A stretch of DNA of 64,000 nt from Hygrophila difformis. Lineage: Eukaryota > Streptophyta > Magnoliopsida > Lamiales > Acanthaceae. The notes beneath the pieces are model-generated. The model ran no database searches. It saw only the letters and a program-made list of their open reading frames with translations, and had not been told where the DNA came from. Positions 12,007 to 23,854 of this stretch are shown piece after piece (position 1 is the stretch's first letter; each line of letters starts with the position of its first letter). The DNA lies in contig JAOANR010000002.1 in NCBI GenBank assembly GCA_030278955.1, positions 12,389,982 through 12,453,981 on the forward strand. The letters are read 5' to 3'. The translations under genes and the position numbers were made by a program.

Positions 12007-12692
12007 GGAAATGTTTATAAATTATATTTTGCCAGTAAAGGTTTGCGATTCCCTTAACATGACACAGCTCCACAAAAATTTACTTCTTCCGTCTTACTAT
12101 TTTTGTTACGGACCCACCAAGCAAGTATGCCGATATACATTTTTAACGGTTAATAACTTAAATTGTGTACAACGAAAAGTTATAAAAAGTTAATTGTCTA
12201 AAACTACAAGAGTAGACGAATCTAACAAGATCTCACTTGACTATGTTTTTTCTTACATAGCTATGATAAAAATTCGAAATAAAGTTAAACAGTTAATAGT
12301 GCCAAAAAACCATCCGTAACAAATATATTGAGACGGAGATAGTATTAATTAAGATTAAATATAAACATTAGGATATGGTGAGAGTTGAATCAGCATTTGC
12401 TGAGGTTCTGGATGAATGTTTTATATGTGCTGAGTGTTTTTATACCGCTCAGATCCAGCACACACCTGACTAACATCCAGCACAAACATCTCATTGAGTC
12501 AGCTCGACAGCACCTGCTGAATATTACACGTAACTCCGATCCCTATCCAAACCCGAAAAGTTACATACATTAAACTACCAATTAGTTCACTAAGATCCAT
12601 AAAAGAAAACTGACAAGTCACAGGGTGATCATCAATCATTTCAAACATTAAATATTGACGAACAAAAATGAAAGGGGTCAAGGGAAAGAAGT
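12007..12692. repeat. Local duplication, copy 1 (holds a Stowaway)
   Basis: After removing the Stowaway at 12,083-12,342, about 424 bp match 12,982-13,389 in the same order: a TGCCAGTAAAGGTTTGCGA block, a CACAAAAATT block, a GAGTTGAATCA block, a CATTAAACTGCC-type block and a final GGGGTCAAGGGAAAGAAGTT block. Spacing and small indels show moderate divergence. Function unknown. Confidence 0.88.
12083..12342. mobile_element. Stowaway MITE with sequence-verified empty site
   Basis: TIRs CTTCTTCCGTCTTAC and (reverse complement) CTATCTCCGTCTCA are flanked by TA on both sides. The sister duplication copy near 13,050 reads CACAAAAATTATTAATT with no insert, so it is the empty target. Inverted complementarity continues inward (TTTGTTACGGA at both ends). 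Confidence 0.93.
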
Positions 12693-12981
12693 TATTATTT
12701 TTAAATTATTCACTTTTACTCTAAAGAGTTTTTTTTTTGCAATTTACTCTTTATTAAATATTTATATTTTAAAAAGTGATGATTAAATTGCAAAATTTAA
12801 AAACTTTTTGGGGGTAAAAGTGAAAAATATAAAAGTTTAGGCACCTAAAATTGAAAATTAAATGTGTTTAGGACTATTTCGGCTAAAATATAAAAGTTAT
12901 AGGAGCATTTGGGATTATCAAATACTTTACGGACCAAATTGAATAGTAAAACTTACGAGACCATTTGGGTATTTATTCCAG
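12693..12981. other. AT-rich spacer between duplication copies
   Basis: The spacer holds stretches typical of palindromic MITE remnants (GGGGTAAAAGTGAAAAA), but no clean TIR/TSD pair was found. Confidence 0.4.
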
Positions 12982-13389
12982 GGAAATGTATATAAATTAT
13001 ATTTTGCCAGTAAAGGTTTGCGACTCCCTAAACATGGCACAGCCCCACAAAAATTATTAATTAAAAATAAACATATATATATTAGGATTTGTTTTGGGAG
13101 TTGAATCAACTTCTGCTGAAGTGCTTTATATGTGCTGAGAATTTTTATGCATACCTAGCACACACCCCACTAAACCAGCACACACATTTTATTGGGTCAG
13201 CATGCCAGCACCTACTGAATATCACACGTTAAGTTCTTTATCCAAACCCGAACCGTTACATACATTAAACTGCCAATTACTTCATTAAGATCCATAAAAG
13301 AAAAACTGACAAGTCACAAGGTGATCATCAATCATTTCAAACATTAAATATTGAATAACAAAAATGAATGGGGTCAAGGGAAAGAAGTT
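12982..13389. repeat. Local duplication, copy 2 (empty site)
   Basis: About 408 bp, collinear with copy 1 and lacking the Stowaway. It provides the pre-insertion state for that element. Confidence 0.88.
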
Positions 13390-14293
13390 CTTGCTGTGAG
13401 TATAATGATCTCTCGAGAAAACGAGTGGCTAGGAATGAGGCAGCTTAACCAATAGGAAGCAGTGGATGCTCGTCGTCAGTGATCGTTGGCACCATGGATA
13501 TCGAAGTTAATGCCCAAAACCTACCAAGGGCTGTCAGCAGTTATTATTGTCATTTCCGAAACTATGGAAGAAGACCCTACGAAACTTATTGTTCCTTCCT
13601 CAACCAGAAAATTCCCTTCAATGTGGGAAACCTAATCCCATTTTGGAACTCAAATTTCTCATGTGCAGTAGGGACTTTTACTTTATTTTTATTGCAACTA
13701 CTTTAATTTGCACTGTAACGTGGAATTGTATACCACATTTGTGAACCTCATATATACTATATATATATTGCAGTGTAGTGTAGTGCAGTGCAGAGGCCGT
13801 ACAGATTGAGTTACTAAGATTGTGCCAATTATTGAATACTGCAAGTTAGATTTTGTTGTTTTCATTTTCATTATTATTGGTAATACTATTTCTTCAAGAA
13901 ATAACCTAATGGCATCTTTTCGTGTCGTGATTTTAATTCTGATTTGTATTCAGACAATGCACGCAATTGTTGGATTCAGTGATGTAACGCTTCGATTTTT
14001 GAAATAGTACGTATGAAAGATCTGGATGTTAGCGTGACATTTCTTGAAGGGAACATGTTAGTCGGAACATATTCAAGGGATGCTAAATAAGGCTAGCTTG
14101 TGAAACAAATGGATCCTTTAACTCAAAACTATGCGACAGTTATGAAAATCGAGTTGAAAATAAGTTTCATAAATCTCGAACCCGAAGAAGTGATCAAACG
14201 TGATTGGAAATCTACTTCAAAGTTTTTTCAAGTGACCTCATTGAGGCAAAGCAAGTGATCAAAGCATCACGACACCTTCGTATTCCTTACCTT
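13390..14293. other. Intergenic DNA, unrecognised open frame 13,479-13,706
   Basis: A 75-codon plus-strand frame starts at 13,479 with an ATGGATATCGAAG-type second start at 13,494. It has no recognisable domain and no partner exon that I can see. A TATATATAT run and a GTAGTGTAGTGCAGTGCAG simple repeat lie at about 13,755-13,793. I do not call a gene. Confidence 0.35.
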
Positions 14294-14301
14294 ATCGTGA
14301 G

Positions 14302-14469
14302 CAGGGGCGGATCTACCCTAGGCCCGGTGGGGCCTCGGCCCCACCTCAAATTAAAAAAAAAAATTCTATTACTTTTTTTATCAAAATTTCTTTTATTTTT
14401 TATTTTTACTTAAGATTAAAAAAAATTGACTCCAGCCCTACCTCCCGAAAAATCCTGGGTCCGCCACTG
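14302..14469. mobile_element. hAT-type MITE, TSD ATCGTGAG
   Basis: The ends CAGGGGCGGATC and GGGTCCGCCACTG are inverted repeats flanked by a perfect 8-bp duplication ATCGTGAG (14,294-14,301 and 14,470-14,477). The 168-bp length and absence of coding capacity fit a non-autonomous hAT element. Confidence 0.95.
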
Positions 14470-14477
14470 ATCGTGAG

Positions 14478-17020
14478 CATGTTTACACAGTCATGTAAAC
14501 ATGCAAAGGCTACGTTTGGCAACAGCGTTGGCAAGCCCAAACGTTGCGTTCCCAACTCCGAACGCTTTCCATCCGTTTGTTTTCCGAAACCGGAGAGTTC
14601 CCATCGCTGAGATACGCTAAATGCCAGAACGCTCCTCATCTCAGCGTGTGCGGTTGGATTTTAGCGTTTCTTTGCAAAATTCCAATCTTCTCCAGAAATC
14701 CGAGTTACGGTGGAGGGAAGCGGAAATAATATAGCAGTATTGACCTTGTTCACTTTTCTTCGATTCTTTCTCTCCTCGACGATTTTTCTGTGCATTTCAG
14801 TTTGGAGTCCAAGCATTTTTTATCGGATTGGTGAATGGAATACAGAGGGCGTGTACTGCCCTTAGTGACCAGGCATTTTTTTTTCCCTTTTTCTTTCACA
14901 GGTGTTCTTCTACACAATTTCGCTCTTTTGATTCCATTAATCAATACTTTGATGGTTGGCTTCTTCTTTTTCTTTTTCTGTTTTCCCCTGTTGCATTCAA
15001 TGCGATTGTATGATGCAGAAGAATATGGTTTTTTTTCCTCCTGCACCTAAGGTGTTCGACGTATTGCACATGAAAAACATTCGAGCATTTTTGTCTTCAT
15101 CACGTGAATTAATTGAGTTTTGTGTGTTCATCTTTTGGTGTTTCACCTATGTTCACTTCATTGCTATTTATTTTAACTAATGTTCAGAGTTATGTCTTAT
15201 GATATACACTTGGTGCTTAAAGAAATCTGGGGAAGCATATACTTGGTAGAGATGTAGAGAAGTACAATGTTAAATTTGGGCTTAAAGAATGTAAATTTTT
15301 TTTTATAAAAAAATGATTCTAATGTTATCTATAATATTATGTGGTATGGGGTAAAATGCTTCCTAGCCTTGTCGAAAATATGTGCTTACTTGGAAATAGT
15401 AATGTTAACTTGGTTCAGGAACAAGGGAATTCAGTTTGTATTTATTGATTCAAAAGTTTTCTCTCTGATCAAGGACATTTTCACATTGTGTTGCATAAGT
15501 CTGCCATTCTTCCATTGTTGCATATGTACACAAAGCTTCTTGTTGGATAGCCTCTTGTTACTCTGGATTTTCCAAAAGCATATATCAAGATATAATATGT
15601 TACCTTTATTCTTTAAAGTGGATTTGCCACCTTTGATAATGTCCAGAGACAGAGAATGAAAGATTTGTATAAAATAATTGTGCTTAAGCAACGCTTGATG
15701 GTGTCTTCATGGTTTTGTAGCATCACAGTTGTTAAATATTTTGGAACACCTTTGTGTTTGTATTTGTCGCATCACACCGGCTTTGTATCCCCTGAAGAGT
15801 AGCAGTATATTAAAATGTTGCTGATTGTGGGTGATTGTGAAGGATAATAGTTATTGATACCTTGCATTCCTTGAACTTTAATTTGTAATTGTTGTTCAAT
15901 GAACTGTGCTGATTTATGTTTCATTGTTCATTTCCTCTGAAGTTGTCCCTGGTGTTTAGCCCCCAATGCTATCTCTCATTATTGAACCTTGTTAGATTGC
16001 ATTTGTGTAGCTGGTTCGAGCATTCTTTCCTTTCCGCACTAGCTCTTGCTTACAGGGGAAGATGTGGTTGGTGATGAGTTCGGACGGTGTGTACAAATAA
16101 TGGAGAAGGATAAATGAAATCTCTCGGTTTGAAGGTTTAGCGTTGTCGTATTATGCTGTGAATTGAGTTATTTTGATTGTTTAGCTAATCCTATGTATTT
16201 TTGGTTGCATTATTGTGCTGTTCATTGTATTGTTTTGATAGTTTAGTGAAGTTATGTATTTTCGATTGCATTATTGTGTTGTTGCGGTTGATATGACACA
16301 TTTTATTAATTTTTCTTTTTTCTATAATAAAATATAATTATTAATTTCACAAATTATTTTAGTTTAATAATAATTCATAACATATTCTAAAAAAAATATT
16401 AATATATTTAATAAAGGTTATTTATGTAATTTTATTTTCCAATCGCTGAACTCTTAAAGTAAACACCAAACACTTAAATTAGAAAAACCAAAATCTCAAT
16501 CTCTAATCTCTAAACTCTAAACCCTAAACTTAAAACTCAGAACTCTAAACTCTAATCTATGAAATTTTACCAAACTAAGCCAAAATCGAATGACCTTGTA
16601 CCTGTGGATTTGGTTTCATTTGACTATACTGGATGAATTGTCGAATTTTATTATGTAAAAATTCAGTATTTTGAATTTAAACGTTGGTTTGAGGGTTTTG
16701 ATTATGATTTGGAAACAATTATGAAGTTATGACGCGGTTTATGATTTACTATTTAAACAATTTTGTTTATTTTAAGTTTGGTTGTTTCGGTTGAATTGTT
16801 TGTTTATGAGGTGTTATATGTATATTTTTATTAAATTTTTAATAGTAATATTGGGTTGGTTTTGATTTGAGTTCGGGTTCAGGGAACGGGAACGAAAGAT
16901 GTCATGGTAATTTTTTTATTGCGGATTTCCCAACGAAGATTGGAGAAACTGCATAACCCAGTGGGATCCCCGTTAAAATCCTCATCGGAAATCGAGGCGG
17001 TTTCGAAGGAGAGAATCCAA
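14478..17020. other. Intergenic DNA, no gene recognised
   Basis: The stretch is T-rich with several short open frames full of Phe/Ser that read like translated T-runs. At about 14,505-14,560 a GTTTGGCAACAGCGTTGGC-like start, and at about 16,440-16,480 an AAACACCAAACACTT-like end, recall the termini of PIF/Harbinger or hAT elements. The inverted match is weak and no TSD was found. Direct repeats containing TTGCATTATTGTG lie at about 16,200-16,280. Confidence 0.35.
16497..16560. repeat. Telomere-like CTAAAC/CCCTAAA degenerate repeat
   Basis: Several imperfect copies of CTCTAAAC with one AAACCCTAAAC occur in about 60 bp. It resembles the plant telomere unit but is too degenerate to be telomeric; it may be a simple repeat. 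Confidence 0.5.
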
Positions 17021-17327
17021 TTTTTGTCCCATAAAATTTTCTCTCACCCATTTTTTTGTCCTAAGTTTATAAAATTTTCACTTTTGGTCCTATTAGATAA
17101 CTATTTTTTCCATTTTTGGTCCCTTGGTCTATTTTTTAAGGAAAAAAATTATATGGGGTCAATGTGTAATTTTTAAAATTTTGCTTATTTGCAAAATGCC
17201 CATATCCAATTAAAAAATTATAATTCATTTAATTAAATACAAATTTATTTATTTGTACAAAATAAAATTACTTTTGAATTTATTAAAAATAATAATTTTT
17301 AAATAATAAAATTGTAATTTTTCTCTC

Positions 17328-18272
17328 ATGAGGGTTGCTGGGGTTTCGGCCGCCAGCGCGGCGGCACACCATGATCGACCACCAGGGACGACGGCGACTG
17401 CTCCTACAGATCCGGGAGGGGCTTCAAGGTCCTTTGTTGATATTTTGAGAGATCAAAACCAGGAGAAGGAGACTGTACGCGTGTGGAGGGACCTTATTGC
17501 GGAGAAGTTAATAATGAAAACGTACGTGGGGATTAATCAATCCATCCCGCGATTTATTATTGATAAAACTTTTGATGTTGAAGCCAGCAAGGAGTGGGAG
17601 GATGCTTTGGTCGGCAAGTTGTTGGGAACTCATGTGGGATATGGCGTTGAATGATCATCTGAAAAAAATTTGGTAGGTGCATGGAACTATGACGCTAATT
17701 GATGTAGGTTACGGTTGTTTTATCGTTCGATTTGATTTATTGGCGGATTGTGAAACTGTGATCAATGGAGGGCCATGGATGTTGTTTGATCATTATTTGG
17801 CGGTTATGTCATGGACAAGAGAGTTAAATCCGCGTACCACACAAGTCAACAAAACCTTGGTGTGGGCTAGGATGAACGGTTTTTCCATGCATAGATTTCG
17901 TGAAGACATATTATGGGCGCTAGCTTCGGGCATCGGAGAGGTTGTTAAGTTGATACTTGCACGCGAATTACTTCTCGAGGGAGGTTTGCTAGGGTTTGTG
18001 TGGCATTAGATCTTACTAAATCTGTGACGGGTAAGATTATGGTTAATGATGAGTGGATCCCGATATCGTATGAAGGGTTGCATCTACTGTGTACGAAGTG
18101 TGGTCTCTATGGTCACTTTGATAGGGATTGTCCCCATGTAACAGAGGTGAAGGAGGCGGTGGTTGAGCCAATACATGAGTCTGTTGTGGAGGGACACAGT
18201 CAGCAAGTTCCAGAGGTCCCGAAAGAGGTTGTGGACGCACAAGGAGATCAGAGTATGGAGGAGGCGGGTTAA
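17328..18272 (+). pseudogene. LINE ORF1 protein, frameshifted
   Basis: Three frames (17,328-17,654; 17,677-18,009; 18,000-18,272) together spell a plant L1 ORF1. They hold an N-terminal region with SRSFVDILRD, a DUF4283-like central part (MTLIDVGYGCFIVRFD, then NGGPWMLFDHYLAVM) and a CCHC zinc knuckle (LLCTKCGLYGHFDRDC). Frameshifts fall near 17,650 and 18,000. ORF1 proteins bind LINE RNA as a chaperone. Confidence 0.88.
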
Positions 18273-18799
18273 CATGATAAAGGTGTGGCTGGTTAGGATG
18301 GTCTTTTCCATGAGCCAGCTTTTGGGGAATCGCTTATGGTTGTGCGACGAGGGCCACGGAAGCCTCGTCTGCAACGGGGCAAAGTTGAGCCTGAAGAAAG
18401 TCCTCACCTCCAGGAAGAGAGGGAGGATGACAGGAGTAGGAAAGGAAATGAGGTGGTTGAGTCGCCTGGTAGAGTTAGTCAGTCTGGGGCGACTTCGATG
18501 TTGACAAGGGGCAATGATTTAGCGTTGGTGCCGTATGCTGGGGGAGGTACGAGCCTCAGCAGTTGTGCATGGTAAATAAACGGCCCCGTATTGAGGAAGG
18601 GAATCATCTAAAGGGCCGAGTGGCAAGGGCTGGTTGGGAAATAAGTTCTTGCGGCTGTAGGATTTAAATGGTGAATCGCATCATGATAATGATGAGATGG
18701 ATTCCATAGAGAATGAGAGTTGGGCGGATGGGATGATGGAGGTGCACAGTATGAGGGTTCTCAGTAGGTTTACTCGTTCAAGTTCTTGATTAATTATGA

Positions 18800-19380
18800 T
18801 GTTTAAGGATTTTACTATTATGCATGGAATGTTTGTGGTCTTATGAGTCGTACGGATCAACGATGGATTAGTGACTTGTTAAGAGATCATCGTCTGAAGC
18901 TTATATGTATCATGGAACCTCGAGGTCTTTTCCAGAGGGTTCGTGGTTTGTTTGCTAGTCTTGGCTATGTTCCGGTTAATACTCATGAAGCGAATGGGAT
19001 GGGAGGGGGTCTGTGGGTGCTTCGATCTGTTAGTACGAACTATCAGGTCGATGTTATTGACAGTCGGATTCGGATGTCTACACTGGAAGTTAGGAAAGGT
19101 ACGTCCAAGAAGTATGTCACAGCTATATATGCGGATCTCAATTATCATAGGAGGCGGGGTAATTGGGATGATTTAAAGGCATTGGCTGGGATTATTCAGG
19201 GGCCATGGGCGGTCCTGGGGGAAACGAAATAACCAAGGAATATGAGGTTTTGGGGGGTGTTTACTCACCAAAAAGGGCGATGGAGTTCCGGACTATCTTG
19301 GACTTATGTAAGTTGATAGATGTAAATTGTGTTGGTCCTGAATACACATGGACTAGGACGGCATGTGAGGGTCGAAGGAT
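18800..19380 (+). pseudogene. LINE ORF2, endonuclease domain
   Basis: A broken start region reads YYAWNVCGLMSRTDQRW (the usual WN-RG motif of APE-type endonucleases), then LICIMEPRG with the metal-binding Glu, and later GPWAVLGETK where intact relatives have a GDFNE-type motif. The frame is lost after about 19,232 and again at a stop near 19,381. The enzyme nicked target DNA to prime reverse transcription. Confidence 0.82.
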
Positions 19381-19390
19381 TTGAAAAAGG

Positions 19391-21319
19391 TTGGATAGAG
19401 TGGTGGCTAATATTGCATGGCTTGACATGTTTTCGGAAGGTAGGGCTATGCATCTTCCAAGATTGGGATCGGATCATTGCCTGATAAAGCTTCTTTGTGG
19501 TTCTAATATCAACTCGAGAGATTCCCGTCCATTTAGATGGGAAATGATGTGGAGGAATAATGATCAATATGTTAAGGGTGTGGAAGATGGAACGGAGCAG
19601 GGGGGAGGAGACCTTTGCAAAATCTTGGAATCAATAAAGAATAAGTTGGAGGAATTTAATCGATCCACGTTTGGTAATATTAGGGAACGAAAGCGGAAGT
19701 TGAAGAACCATATTTTGGGGGTAGAAAAGTGGTTGGAACGAGTGGACTCGGCCTTGTTATGGCGATTACATGCTAAGCTTCGCGGTGAACTAACTGTAGT
19801 ATTGGAGCAGGAGGAAATGCTATGGAAGTAGAAATCAAGGGATATGTGGGTAAATGTAGGGGTCGCAACACCAAGTATTTCCATGCAAAAACTAAGATTC
19901 GCAGGCAGCATGGGAAAATTTATAGGTTGGAGGTTGAAGAGGGGAGGTGGGTCAAATATCACCAGGTGTTGAAGCAGCATGTGATTGAGTATTTTACAAA
20001 AGCCTTTGAGGTTTCAAGCAAGGTGGATGTTGGTGGCTGCTTGCCGCGGCTAGCGCCCATCCTAGAGACTCATAAGATAGGGTTGGAAGCAGAGGTGGCT
20101 CATGGTGAAGTGGAAATGGCGATTAAGTCTATGAAGCCTTTGGCGGGCCCTGGTCCGGACGACTTCCCTACAGCATTTTATCTTGAATATTGGGAGGTGA
20201 TTAAAGATGCCATGGTAGCAATGGTAACTAAGGCTGTTGATTCGCGCTCGTTACCGGAAGGGTTGGCACATGCATTTGTGTGTCTACTTCCTAAAGTTGA
20301 GATGCCACGCACAATTCGACAATTCCGGCCATTGACATTATGTAATGTGTAATTCAAAGTGATAACAAAGATTTTGGTGAATAGACTGAGGCCGATTCTC
20401 TGCCAGATTATCAGTCCATTTCAAACAACATTCCTTCCCAGGCTGGTACGTCGGATAATGGTACTATGTTGCAAGAGATTGTGTATTCCTTGGAGGCTTC
20501 AAGATCAACTGGTAAAGCTGTTGTGGTTAAAATTGATCTGGCAAAGGCGTACGACACGGTGCGATGGGAGTTTTTGGAAGAGTGTCTATTGGAATTAGAG
20601 CTCCATGTGGCATGTCGTGAGTTGATTATGGTGTGTTTCAGATCGTCTAGTTTTTCTATTCTGTGAAATGGATCACCTATTGGGAATATTCTGGCTGGTA
20701 AAGGGTTGCGACAAGGTGATCCTTTATCACCCTATTTATTTGTAATTAAAATGGAAAAGTTGTCAAGATTGATCTGGAGGAGGTGGACATGGGGCATTGG
20801 CGGCCGTTACAGTTGAGTGTGAATGGAGTTGGTATTTCTCACCTTATGTTTGCGGACTATTTGATATTATGTGCTATGATTGAGGAGCAAAGTATTCTAT
20901 CCATGGCCGAGGTGCTCGAGCGCTTTGGCTCTCGATCGGGTTTGAAAATGAATGCAGCTAAGTCGAGGGCATTATGTTCCCCTGGAACGCCGGATGAAGG
21001 GAAAGCTCTTATTATGCAAAGGTTGGGGATTGATGTGGTTGACGACCTTGGGAAGTATTTGGGATTTCCGATTATTCATGGTAGGACTAAGAAAGCTCAT
21101 TTTGATTACTTGATGCAGAAGTTGGAGAGCAAATTGTCCACTTGGTCGTCGTGTTTATTGAATAAGGCTGGTCGCATCACACTTGCTTTAGTTGTGTTAT
21201 CTTCTATGCCAGTGTATGTGATGCAGGTTCAGTTGTTCCCAAGGGAGTTAGCAATAATGTGGATAAACTGGTCCGGCGCTGGGTGTGGAAGGGAGTGGAG
21301 GGCCGCGGTCTTCATTTAG
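19391..21319 (+). pseudogene. LINE ORF2, reverse transcriptase domain
   Basis: Successive frames carry GPGPDDFPTAFYLEYW, IRQFRPLTLCNV, VVVKIDLAKAYDTVRWEF and HLMFADYLILCAM. The active-site box reads FADY instead of FADD, so a catalytic Asp is lost. Frames break at least at 19,831, 20,352, 20,598-20,666 and 21,319. The domain belongs to RVT_1. Confidence 0.92.
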
Positions 21320-21558
21320 TTAATTGGGGGAAGGTTACCAGGCCACACAAGAGGGAGGGCTTGGTATTCGGGATACTTATGCAATAAATATTGCTTTGTT
21401 AGGATGGCAAGTATGAGATTTGGTGAGTAATGCAGACAAACTCTGGGTGCGTGTTATGCGTGCGAAATATGGGTTGGCCGATGGGTTGTTTCCTTAGCCC
21501 CATTACCGTAGTACGAAGGTGTGGAAGTCTTTATGTAAAGTTGGTGCTCTGTTGAGAA

Positions 21559-22866
21559 ATGGCTATGGTGCGCATTGGATGTGTCGAGAGCTCTCTTTGG
21601 TATTCTCCTTGGTCGAAAGAGGAATGCCTTGTGGAGAAGCTGCCTTTTGTACATATTAGTGATACTGAGTTGCGGATTTGGGATGTTATTATTAATGTTA
21701 ATAGGTCTCTTGATCACATAATGTCATGGTTGCCAGAGGAAACAAGGGCCGAGATCATTGCTTCACTTGTTCCGTTCATTACTGGTGCTGCTCAGGATGT
21801 GTTACATTTGCGTGATAATATACAAGGCATATATACGGTCAAGTCTAGCTATGGATGGATTATGGATACTATGGAGGATGGTAATGGTTGGAGTTGGATG
21901 TGGAGGCAAGGCAGTCCTGAAAAGATTGGTGTGCTGCTGTGGATATTAGGCCATGCGTCATTGCCATGCAATAAGTTGAGGTACCAGCGTTCGGTGGCAG
22001 CAGCACCTTTGTGCTCAGTGTGCGGTTTCGAGGTAGACGATTGGAGGCATGCACTTTTCTTATGTGCGTGGACAGTGGCTGCTTGGAGATTGGCAGGGTT
22101 CGGCTCGTTTGAGTGCATACTGGGCGTTACAGATGAAGAGTGTAGGCATTGGTTTGAGAGTGCTTGGAGGAGATGGGGGCCAAAGTTTGTGGCTTGGTTG
22201 TGGGTGATTTTTTGTGAACGGAACTTGCGTATCTTTAGTGGCCGAGAGCAAACGTTGGTTAGTCTACAGTTTCAGGCTAACAATTTGCATGCTCGGATGG
22301 AATTGGCTCAGGCTCGGCATCAGGTGGACCGAGGCATCTGGTCTGTTCGCTGGAAGGATGTTGAGTGCAATGGAGATATTCTTTACATGGACCGGTGTTT
22401 AATGGAGGCTCCGCATGGGAGCTGGCTTTGGGGCTGTGGTGCGTTCGAATGTTGGTCCTTGGATTGGAGCGTGTATGGCTATGTCAACAGGGCTCCCATT
22501 CTTCAAGTTGAACTTATGGCGTTGCATTCGGGTCTCTTGTTTGCGCGACAGCTTGGAGTCTGTATTGGGTGTTGCTTTGTTGATAATATTGAAGTGGTGC
22601 GGATGGTGAATGGGTTAGTGCAACATTGGCATGGCCTTTGTCCATTGATCAAAGAAGTGCAGAAGGAGTTACGAAATATGGGTGATTGTGTTGTTCGGCA
22701 TGTGTTTAGAGAGGGAAATCAAGTGGCGGATGCGTTTTCTAAGAGAGCGGCTTGGAGGAGGCTTTTTACACTACATGGGCTTTTCCACCTGACGAGATTG
22801 AGAGGTTATTGGAGTTGGATGCATCGGGTACTGCTTATGCTCGTGGTTGATGTGTTTGGTTTGTAG
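21559..22866 (+). pseudogene. LINE ORF2 C-terminus: zinc-finger segment and RNase H
   Basis: A 435-codon frame remains open. It begins in the conserved region after RT, then has the zf-RVT segment (WSWMWRQGSPEKIGVLLW, with CSVCGFEVDDWRHALFLC providing the Cys/His set). A plant-L1 RNase H ends with FREGNQVADAFSKRA (HxxREGN-type His and the last Asp). The start Met is only the first Met after a disruption, so it is a piece of ORF2 and not a separate gene. Confidence 0.9.
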
Positions 22867-22979
22867 TTGTTGCTTTTTCCTTCTGTTTTTTCCTTTATCA
22901 TTTGCTCGCCTTTTCACCAAAAAAAATAAATAATAAAATTGTAATTTTTAAAAAATATTTATACAGGATTTATTATATA

Positions 22980-23241
22980 CTTCCTCTGTTTTCAAAAAAG
23001 TGAAACGGAACCACAGTACACGCAGTCCAATGCACATTTTAAAGCACTAATAACTCAATTTTGGTACAAGTAGAAATTCTAAAAGTTCGATATTTAAAAA
23101 CTACTCGACGAGACGAATCTAACAAGATTCCATTTGGCTATGTTTTAACTTGTATAACTATAATAAAATTTTAAGTCAAAGTGTGTGTATGTGAATAGTG
23201 TCAAATTTCCAAACGCTATGACTATTAGGAAACGGAGGGAG
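22980..23241. mobile_element. Stowaway MITE
   Basis: TIRs CTTCCTCTGTTTTC and GAAACGGAGGGAG are flanked by TA on both sides. It is nested in the long-TIR element just right of the LINE. Confidence 0.9.
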
Positions 23242-23854
23242 TATTATATTGAATAAAAGTATATAATCTCACATAAAATAAAAAATAAAATATTTTAATT
23301 AATAATTATAACATACGATTATTTTAAAAAAAATTGAATATTTTATTTTATGTGTATTGCATTTATTATATTTTGATATATTTTGATGTTATTCAAAATA
23401 TATTGATTAAAAATTATATTTTAAAAGTTTCATAAAATATGTATTTTACAAAACTTAAAATTTTATTATTTAATAAATATTATTTTTTAATAAATTCACT
23501 CAATAATTGTATTTTGTATAAATGAATAAATTTGAATTTAATTAAATGAATTTGGTTTTTTAATTGGGTAGGGGCATTTTGCAAATAAATAAAATTTAAA
23601 AAATTACATATCGACCCCATATGATTTTTTTCTTAAAAAATAGATCAATGGCCAAAAGTGAAAAAAATAGTTATCTAATGGGACCAAAAGTGGAAATTGT
23701 ATAAACTTTGAACCAAATGCGAGTGAGAGAAAATTTTATGGGACCAAAAATGAATTTTCCCCGGTTTCGAGATATCTCAGTTTTGGGTACGAGAATTGGT
23801 ATTCTCGTTCCTGAGCTATTGCTATTCGCCTATAGATAATTGTCAATTCCAACT

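Larger units (their letters stand above)
17323..22927 (+). mobile_element. L1-type LINE (plus strand), decayed, 22-bp TSD
   Basis: An AT-rich 22-bp duplication flanks it (17,301-17,322 and 22,928-22,949), with an A-rich tail just before the right copy. Inside are ORF1 with a zinc knuckle, then endonuclease, RT, a zinc-finger segment and RNase H in L1 order. ORF1 starts five bases after the left TSD, so the 5' UTR is missing or very short (slight 5' truncation). Multiple frameshifts, stops and a changed RT active site make it inactive. Confidence 0.93.
17021..23750. mobile_element. Long-TIR DNA element split by a LINE and a Stowaway
   Basis: The left end (17,021-17,300) and the reverse complement of the right end (about 23,480-23,750) match over roughly 270 bp. 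Shared blocks are CCCATAAAATTTTCTCTCAC, ACTTTTGGTCC, TTAGATAACTATTTTTT, ATATGGGGTC and GCAAAATGCCC, in the same order. Without the LINE and Stowaway the element is under 1 kb and AT-rich. Long TIRs suggest a MULE-type or foldback MITE. No TSD could be matched, so the exact ends and superfamily are uncertain. Confidence 0.75.

Noticed and set aside
14828..15180. Phe/Ser-rich overlapping frames
   Set aside because: They are translations of T-runs in several frames, with no conserved motif or splice structure.
16497..16560. Telomere or subtelomere boundary
   Set aside because: Repeats are too degenerate and short, and TE-rich DNA lies on both sides.
17328..18575. A host zinc-knuckle gene
   Set aside because: DUF4283-like part plus CCHC, lying between LINE TSD and endonuclease, is LINE ORF1.
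21559..22866. A separate 435-residue host RNase H gene
   Set aside because: It sits in frame order after LINE RT, carries zf-RVT, and ends just before the LINE A tail.
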